Part shown: positions 59,497 through 64,000 of the stretch, one piece after another | How the letters are laid out: each line of letters starts with the position of its first letter | Numbering within the stretch: the stretch's first letter is position 1 | NCBI RefSeq assembly: GCF_017654315.1 | Contig: NZ_CP072203.1 | Location: forward strand, 930,001 to 994,000 | Source of the DNA: Gordonia polyisoprenivorans | Lineage (GTDB): Bacteria; Actinomycetota; Actinomycetes; Mycobacteriales; Mycobacteriaceae | DNA length: 64,000 nt | Direction: 5' to 3' | Notes under the pieces: generated by a model | Database searches by the model: none | The model's input: only the letters and a program-made list of their open reading frames with translations | Told to the model about the DNA's origin: nothing | Position numbers and translations under genes: made by a program

Positions 59497-59784
59497 TTGA
59501 ACGACGATCAATTCTCCCAGCTCGACACGCAGATGAAGCAAATGTTCAAGTATATGCAGACAGCATTCACGCGTGTCGACCAGCGATTCGATGCGACGGA
59601 TACGCGTATCGATCGTGTAGAGACGAGTGTGAACGAGTTGTCTGGTCGCGTCCCGTGTATTGAAGAAGAGATGTCGGTTGTTCGCGGCGACGGTCGCGAC
59701 CTTCGTAGCGAAATGCATGATGAATTTGCGCTCGTACGGAAAGACGCCGACGACCGCCAAGATGTGACCCATGACGCAGCGTAG
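59497..59784 (+). CDS. Possible short coiled-coil protein, doubtful
   Basis: A 95-codon frame from a TTG. Residues 8-60 (LDTQMKQMFKYMQTAFTRVDQRFDATDTRIDRVETSVNELSGRV) have strong heptad character of a coiled coil. The last residues run into an IS remnant, so the natural end was probably lost. No good ribosome binding site. It may be a fragment of a larger gene destroyed by rearrangement. Confidence 0.4.
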   Translation: MNDDQFSQLDTQMKQMFKYMQTAFTRVDQRFDATDTRIDRVETSVNELSGRVPCIEEEMSVVRGDGRDLRSEMHDEFALVRKDADDRQDVTHDAA

Positions 59785-59917
59785 CGCTATTGCCGACACG
59801 ATTTGCCGCACGATCGAACTCGGCGTCACCATCACCGACGCCGCCATCGACGGCGAAGACCGCACCCACCTGTTTTGCCAGCTCCTGGACCCGAAGGACT
59901 GCTGCCCGGCGTGTGGC
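59771..59917 (+). mobile_element. ISL3-family transposase 5' remnant
   Basis: The first 49 codons of an ISL3 transposase, closely matching the N-terminus of the intact copy on the other strand at 61861-61715: MTQRSAIADTICRTIELGVT... through the CPxCG zinc-ribbon start. Similarity begins at GACCC-ATG and ends inside the Cys motif at a toxin segment. No terminal inverted repeat is attached, so the rest was deleted. Confidence 0.88.
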
Positions 59918-59921
59918 AATC

Positions 59922-60302
59922 ATGACGTGGCTGCTATCCCAAGCCATCAACGGCGCCGAAGCCTTCCGCCACGCACTGCAATGGCTATGGGACCAACTAC
60001 ACATCGACAACAACAACTCGCCCACAAATGGCAACGGCGCGGATGTTCCTCATCCTGAATGGGGGAGCGGCAACCACGCCAACAAGCTGCCGACAGGCGG
60101 TGAAGTACCCTATGTACCGCCGAAAAATATAGAGCGCAAACCTGATGGATCTCCAAAGCCGAAAAGGGGTGGGGGTTTTCCGGATGAGAAGGGACGGATA
60201 TGGACTTGGGACAAATCCGGGCACGGTGGTGAACACTGGGATGTCACCGACCCTAAGACAGGTAAACACATCGATGTATATCCGAACGGGCACACACGAT
60301 GA
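59922..60302 (+). CDS. Displaced toxin C-terminal module
   Basis: A 126-residue frame (ATG 59922) with no signal peptide or delivery domain. The first 35 residues (MTWLLSQAINGAEAFRHALQWLWDQL) resemble the pre-toxin helix of polymorphic toxins. The C-terminus FPDEKGRIWTWDKSGHGGEHWDVTDPKTGKHIDVYPNG has a D-x3-H-x2-E pattern similar in spacing to the D-x2-H-x3-E site of colicin E3-type rRNases; a ribonuclease role is possible. It lacks an N-terminus because an IS remnant abuts it, so it is probably an orphan module available for recombination. It overlaps its immunity gene by four bases. Confidence 0.62.
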   Translation: MTWLLSQAINGAEAFRHALQWLWDQLHIDNNNSPTNGNGADVPHPEWGSGNHANKLPTGGEVPYVPPKNIERKPDGSPKPKRGGGFPDEKGRIWTWDKSGHGGEHWDVTDPKTGKHIDVYPNGHTR

Positions 60303-60537
60303 CATCTGATAGTCGGAGCCGTGATTCAGGGTTTGATCTACCCGGTTGGGCCGATTCTCGGCTGGTGGTGCGAGTTGCCGGATACGGTGACGAGCCCTTC
60401 GTGATCAGCGGTAACCCACACACTTTCCGAGGGCTGGTGAGCGTCTTCAGCCTCCGTGACCGTGTGGGGCAATCTGCACATCCTCGCGACATCATCGTGC
60501 AGTCGGAGTACGCGCGCGGGTACTTGTCAGGTTATCT
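60299..60537 (+). pseudogene. Immunity gene for the second toxin module, 5' part (interrupted)
   Basis: ATG 60299 overlaps the toxin module stop (ATGA). The frame reads MTSDSRSRDSGFDLPGWADSRLVV... and enters an ISL3 element at 60538 in the middle of codon 80; in the present sequence it ends at 60598 inside the element. Joined across the element to 62018-62867 it gives one uninterrupted 362-residue frame. The protein family was not recognised. Function as immunity is inferred from position. Confidence 0.78.
60530..60537. repeat. Target-site duplication, left copy
   Basis: GGTTATCT directly before the left terminal inverted repeat. The identical octamer follows the right end at 62010-62017. 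Eight bases is the usual ISL3 duplication length. Confidence 0.95.
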
Positions 60538-62009
60538 GGCTCTTCCTAATTCAGAGTGCATTCAGGCTTTCTGCGAGTTGGCCGGAGTGGATGAGTGACC
60601 GCAAGATGTAGTGCTTGAGGTTGCGGAACCCGAGTGCGATACCCCGGAGGTGCTCGAGGCGCCCGTTGATGGCTTCGACGGGGCCGTTGGAGGCGCCGGT
60701 GTCGAAGTAGGCGAGGATCTCGGCACGTCGGGCCCACAACGACCGTCCGAGTTGCGCTACCTCGGCGAGGCCGGCGGGTAGGCCGGTATGGATACGTTTG
60801 AGCAGCTTGTACATCGCGATCTTCCCGTCCCGCTTGTTGGACTGGTCGTAAGCGTCGATCAGATCCTGATAGATCGCGTAGGTGATGGCCACCGCCACGT
60901 GCTCCTCCCGGGCGTCCAGGCCCGTGCGTAGGCGGGTTTTCTGGTTATCGGTGAGCAGCCCGATCCGGGTCAGCAGGGTGCGGCGGATGCCGTAGAGCGG
61001 ATCCCCGCTGCGGCCTCGATGTCCGCACGTATCCTGTTGCACGCGTTGACGACACAGGGTGAGTTTCTCTGCGGCGAGGTGTACGACGTGGAAGGGGTCC
61101 ATCACTGCCCGTGCCTTGTCGAGGGATTCGGCGGTGGCGGTGCGGTAGCCGGTGAACCCGTCCATCGTGACCACCCGGATACGGTCGCGGAACGCCGGAT
61201 CACGCGCGTCGAGCCAGTCCTTCAACGCGGCTTTGGAGCGCCCGGCGACCATATCCAACAACCGGGCCGGACCGGTACCGTCCACGATTGGGGTCAGGTC
61301 GACCAGTACCGTCACGAAACTCGGATCACCCTGGCCGCGAACATGTTTCCACTTGTGTTCATCCACGCCTAATACGCGGACGCCGGCCAGGCGTGCGGGT
61401 GCGGCGGCCAGCGTCTTCGCCGCCTCACACGCCAGGGTGTTGACGGTGTTCCAGCTCAACCCCACCGCGGCCGCCGCCGCGGTGACCGACATCTTGTCGC
61501 AGATCATCGACCGCATGATCCAGGTGGTGGTACGGCGGGTGACCTGCGCACGCGGGGCCACGATCGCGCCCAGGTCGGCCCGGAACACCGACGTCGCGCA
61601 GGCGTCGTTGCCGCACGTGTAGCGGGGCACCGTCAGGTGCAGCCGGGTCGGATGCCCGACGATCGGCAGATCGGCGACCTCACGGTCGACATGATCACGC
61701 AACTGCCCGGCCTGCCCGCAGGACGGGCACATGTTCTTCGGGTCCAGGAGCTGGCAGAACAGGTGGGTACGGTCCTGGCCGTCGACGGCGGCATCGGTGA
61801 TCGTCACCCCCAACTCGATGGTGCGGCAAATCGTGTCGGCAATAGCGCTACGCTGCGTCATGGGTCCTGTGAGTGTTCGGATGAGTGTGTAGGAGCTTTC
61901 ATCTTCACACCACAGGACCCGCCCACATCACGCGGCTCACACCCGCAAATCCGACCTACATCTTGTGGTCGATAGAACCTGTTTCACGCACCGTCAATCC
62001 TGAAGAGCC
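60538..62009 (-). mobile_element. Complete ISL3-family insertion sequence (1472 bp)
   Basis: Left end GGCTCTTCCTAATTCAGAGT and right end (reverse complement) GGCTCTTCAGGATTGACGGT form imperfect terminal inverted repeats, 16 of 24 matching, with the GGCTCTTC start typical of the family. A single transposase gene occupies most of it. A perfect 8-bp target duplication flanks it. A further 10-bp dyad (61862-61871 / 61911-61920, GGGTCCTGTG) lies between the transposase start and the right end and may be regulatory. It interrupts an immunity gene. Confidence 0.95.
60551..61861 (-). CDS. tnp: ISL3-family transposase
   Basis: A 436-residue DDE transposase. N-terminal zinc-binding region (CPSCGQAG and the upstream CPSCG-type cysteines), helix-turn-helix about 90-150, then the catalytic core with D in GVDEHKWKH, D in VVTMDGFTGY and a late E-containing C-terminal region ending GFRNLKHYILRSLIHSGQLAESLNAL. 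Full length and without internal stops, so probably active. Starts at ATG 61861. Confidence 0.93.
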   Translation of the reverse strand: MTQRSAIADTICRTIELGVTITDAAVDGQDRTHLFCQLLDPKNMCPSCGQAGQLRDHVDREVADLPIVGHPTRLHLTVPRYTCGNDACATSVFRADLGAIVAPRAQVTRRTTTWIMRSMICDKMSVTAAAAAVGLSWNTVNTLACEAAKTLAAAPARLAGVRVLGVDEHKWKHVRGQGDPSFVTVLVDLTPIVDGTGPARLLDMVAGRSKAALKDWLDARDPAFRDRIRVVTMDGFTGYRTATAESLDKARAVMDPFHVVHLAAEKLTLCRQRVQQDTCGHRGRSGDPLYGIRRTLLTRIGLLTDNQKTRLRTGLDAREEHVAVAITYAIYQDLIDAYDQSNKRDGKIAMYKLLKRIHTGLPAGLAEVAQLGRSLWARRAEILAYFDTGASNGPVEAINGRLEHLRGIALGFRNLKHYILRSLIHSGQLAESLNAL

Positions 62010-62017
62010 GGTTATCT
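62010..62017. repeat. Target-site duplication, right copy
   Basis: GGTTATCT directly after the right terminal inverted repeat, identical to 60530-60537. Confidence 0.95.
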
Positions 62018-62867
62018 GTCGGGAAACGAACCAGCTCCTCCCTCCACGGGGTTGCTCGAAGGTGCCCGGTGGGCGCGTGAGCGGGACTTTTTTCACGCGT
62101 TTGAGCGTGAACTGCCGGTGGAGCGCGGTGGGCTGTTCGCGGTGAACGCCGCGTCTGCAGCCGACCCTACAGCCGACCCATTCGACCTTCTGGGCAGCAT
62201 GTTCGAAGCGCTCGAGAGCACGTCGGGGTTCTGGGCGTCAGCACGATGGGTACCCGTCAGTGCTGACCACGTGCCAGCGATGCCTCTTCGTACGTCGGAG
62301 GACGTCCGGACTATCGACGCGTGGTTAACGCCACCGATGGCGCTGGATGCGTGGGTTCCCCAGCACGAAATCCGTGTGGTCAATGCGGATACCACCGCGG
62401 TGCCCGGTGCCGCGGTAGAGCTGGTCATCCATATCGCGACCGGGGACGGCCAATCACTGGACAGTGTCGCAGTGACCATCAATATCGAACGACCTGAGAT
62501 GTTGCATGGCGCTGTCAGTAGTCAGGGGTCGCCTGACGAGACACCGTTGAGGGCCGTGTTCAACGGTGTCGTCGACGGACTTCGCCCCGACGTAGCCTCG
62601 GTGTCCGGTGGCGCTGCACTTCGTGCATGCAATGGCTTCGGGCTCGATCCTGCTGGCGATGGTGCGCTGATCAAAGGTATTCCTGGGTGGCTTACGTACC
62701 TGGGACCGCGCGTTCTCCACCACATCCACATCGACGATGCAACGTTAGACCCGGAAAAGTTCAGCGCGACTCGATCGGGCGCAGGGTTGCTTATTGGGTA
62801 CGTTGAGGGGTTGTCCGCACTCGGGGTCGACGACGCAAACCAGATAGCAGCAGCGCTCGCCGTCTAG
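62018..62867 (+). pseudogene. Immunity gene for the second toxin module, 3' part
   Basis: Continuation of the frame interrupted at 60537. After the duplicated octamer the reading frame carries on as LSGNEPAPPSTGLLEGARWARERDFF... to the stop at 62865-62867. A TTG at 62052 could start a 271-residue shorter product, but this is likely to be fortuitous. The segment includes SGFWASARWVPVSADHVPAMPLRTSEDVRTIDAWL and a C-terminal ADDxN-type region; family not recognised. It is the larger (283-residue) part of a 362-residue protein. Confidence 0.75.
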
Positions 62868-62970
62868 ACGGTATGAGGAGGTTCGGGGCCGAAGGCCTCG
62901 AGCTGCAAGTTGGACGTGGATTGCCAGATCACACTGGTAGAGCCACATTGCAGACTGTCCGAGGCCTCCG

Positions 62971-63256
62971 GTGATTACTCAGGGTACAAGTGTCGGTGTG
63001 GACGTCCATGCGCGATCTGTGGTTGCGCACGCACGTGATGTGTCCAGCGGCGAGGTTCGCACAGCGCGGTTGACACCGGACTATCGGTCGATCATCGTCT
63101 GGTTACTCGCGTTGGTCGGCCCGGTCGAGGTCGGTGACGAAGCCGGGCCGACCGGTTTCGGCTTCTACCGGGCGATCGTCGCCGCGAGTATGGCCTGCAC
63201 CGTGGCAGCGCCGTCGAAACTCCTACGGCCCGTGGGTGATCGTGGCGTGTCCCCAG
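62971..63256 (+). mobile_element. IS110-family transposase 5' remnant
   Basis: GTG 62971 begins VITQGTSVGVDVHARSVVAHARDVSSGEV..., the RuvC-like DEDD start of IS110 transposases (D in GVDVHARS). It continues through GDEAGPTGFGFYRAI and APSKLLRPVGDRG. The frame is cut at about 63257 by an IS3-type element, so only the first 95 codons remain. Confidence 0.85.
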
Positions 63257-63315
63257 TGAACCGGCCCGGGTGGTTTTAGAGTCCTGATTGCCCTGATGAG
63301 GGCGGAGAAGGGACG

Positions 63316-63606
63316 ATGAAGAACATGGCAGGACGGAAGCGTCATTCGGCGGAGGACATCGTGCGCAAGCTGCGCCGGGCCGACGAGTTGGCCGCGGAAG
63401 GCAAGACCGGCGAGGAGATCGCCGCCGATCTCGAGGTGTCGGCGGCCACCTTGTACAACTGGCGCCGCCAGTACGGCGGTATGGACGGCGACGCCGCGAA
63501 GGAACTCAAAGAGCTGCGCGAGCAGAACAGCCGACTCAAGCGGTTGCTCGCCGATGCCGAGTTGGAGAAAGACGCGCTGCGGGAGATCGCCAGGGGAAAA
63601 TTCTGA
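63316..63606 (+). CDS. IS3-family transposase OrfA
   Basis: A 96-residue protein with an HTH (AEDIVRKLRRADELAAEGKTGEEIAADLEVSAATLYNWRRQYGG) followed by a leucine-zipper coiled coil (KELKELREQNSRLKRLLADAELEKDALREIARGKF). It ends at TGA 63604-63606, after a GGGGAAAA run (63593-63600) suited to -1 frameshifting into orfB. Confidence 0.93.
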   Translation: MKNMAGRKRHSAEDIVRKLRRADELAAEGKTGEEIAADLEVSAATLYNWRRQYGGMDGDAAKELKELREQNSRLKRLLADAELEKDALREIARGKF

Positions 63607-64000
63607 GCCCGACCGCCAAACGCGCCGCCATCGACATGCTCAAGGACGTCAAGAACATGTCAGAACGGATGGCGTGCAGGGTAGTTGGGCTTTCCCGTTC
63701 CGCCTATCGTCGGCTGCCGCAAGCGCACACCCCGGCCGATCCCGACGCCGCACTGCGCGAGCAGCTACGCACGTATGCCCGCAAGAACCCCCGGCACGGG
63801 TTCCGGCGCGCGTGGGCGCACCTGCGCTTCGACGACGGCATCGAGATCAACAAGAAGAAAGTGCATCGGTTGTGGAAAGAAGAGGGCCTGCAAGTGCGGC
63901 GCGCTCCGCGCCGCAAACGCGCCGGCCAGTCATCGGTCCCGGTCGTTGTCGCGGACGCACCGAAAGTGTTGTGGGCATTGGACTTTCAGTTCGATTCCAC
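63594..64000 (+). CDS. IS3-family transposase OrfB, N-terminal part
   Basis: The -1 frame relative to orfA, entered at GGGAAAATT, reads GKILSPTAKRAAIDMLKDVKNMSERMACRVVGLSRSAYRR, then an HTH_21-type region RKNPRHGFRRAWAHLRF and the first catalytic aspartate of the rve integrase core (VLWALDFQFDS). Probably made as an OrfAB fusion by programmed frameshifting. Cut by the window end. Confidence 0.9.

Larger units (their letters stand above)
63257..64000 (+). mobile_element. IS3-family insertion sequence, left part
   Basis: The left end begins TGAACCGGCCCGGGTGG, typical of an IS3 terminal inverted repeat, inside the IS110 remnant. It contains orfA and the start of orfB and continues past the window edge, so the right end cannot be seen. 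Confidence 0.88.

Noticed and set aside
62052..62867. Independent 271-residue gene from TTG 62052.
   Set aside because: Its frame continues upstream through the 8-bp duplication and joins the immunity gene beginning at 60299 when the ISL3 element is removed. It is treated as the 3' part of that gene.

Overview
The window is high-GC actinobacterial DNA from a mycolic-acid-containing member of the Mycobacteriales. Gene content and order resemble Gordonia or a close relative; the genus is inferred, not proven. Three blocks support this: fadD32-pks13-accD4 for mycolic acid condensation; emb arabinosyltransferases with aftA, dprE1/dprE2 and a GtrA protein for the arabinan; and glfT1-wzt-wzm for the galactan. 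All three lie in one stretch, as in the arabinogalactan/mycolate region of M. tuberculosis.

Layout. 1-7028: end of fadD32, then pks13 and accD4. 7202-10304: a VIT-type membrane transporter, an EAL-like/DICT sensory protein, a small membrane protein and Dps. 10428-28223: five full-length Emb arabinosyltransferases. embC (minus strand) and an embA-embB pair (minus strand) have the expected gene order and strand, and a second, inverted embA-embB pair sits between them on the plus strand. 28281-32470: aroQ, an SRPBCC-ArsR pair with two palindromic operator candidates, an MBL hydrolase and aftA. 32611-41818: a YjbR-like protein, a lipoprotein, dprE2, dprE1, two FAD oxidoreductases, a secreted lipase, an aldo-keto reductase and the GtrA protein. 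41965-45301: a GlfT2-like galactofuranosyltransferase paralogue coupled to a GT-C enzyme. 46014-48330: a hydrolase/MarR divergon and an F420-type oxidoreductase behind a KstR-like palindrome. 48471-54596: glfT1, wzt, wzm, bpa, a PLP-fold protein lacking the expected lysine, a MarR regulator and a quinone oxidoreductase. 54758-54842: tRNA-Ser(TGA).

Right after the tRNA the character changes. 55154-64000 looks like an accessory island. It holds an MspA-family porin, a small two-helix membrane protein translationally coupled to a large exported polymorphic toxin, an immunity gene, a displaced second toxin C-terminus, and a second immunity gene cut in two by an ISL3 element with a perfect 8-bp target duplication. 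An IS110 remnant interrupted by an IS3 element ends the window. The first toxin reads through only if one G is removed from a CCCGGGG run.

How the genes work together: DprE1/DprE2 make decaprenyl-phospho-arabinose. The GtrA protein may move it or recruit partners. AftA primes the galactan and the Emb proteins extend the arabinan. GlfT1 and the Wzm/Wzt transporter start and export the galactan. Pks13/AccD4/FadD32 make the mycolates attached to the arabinan. Dispersed palindromic repeats occupy the 3' ends of genes, mostly between convergent pairs. A 21-bp minisatellite occurs both inside pks13 and behind the inverted embB copy.
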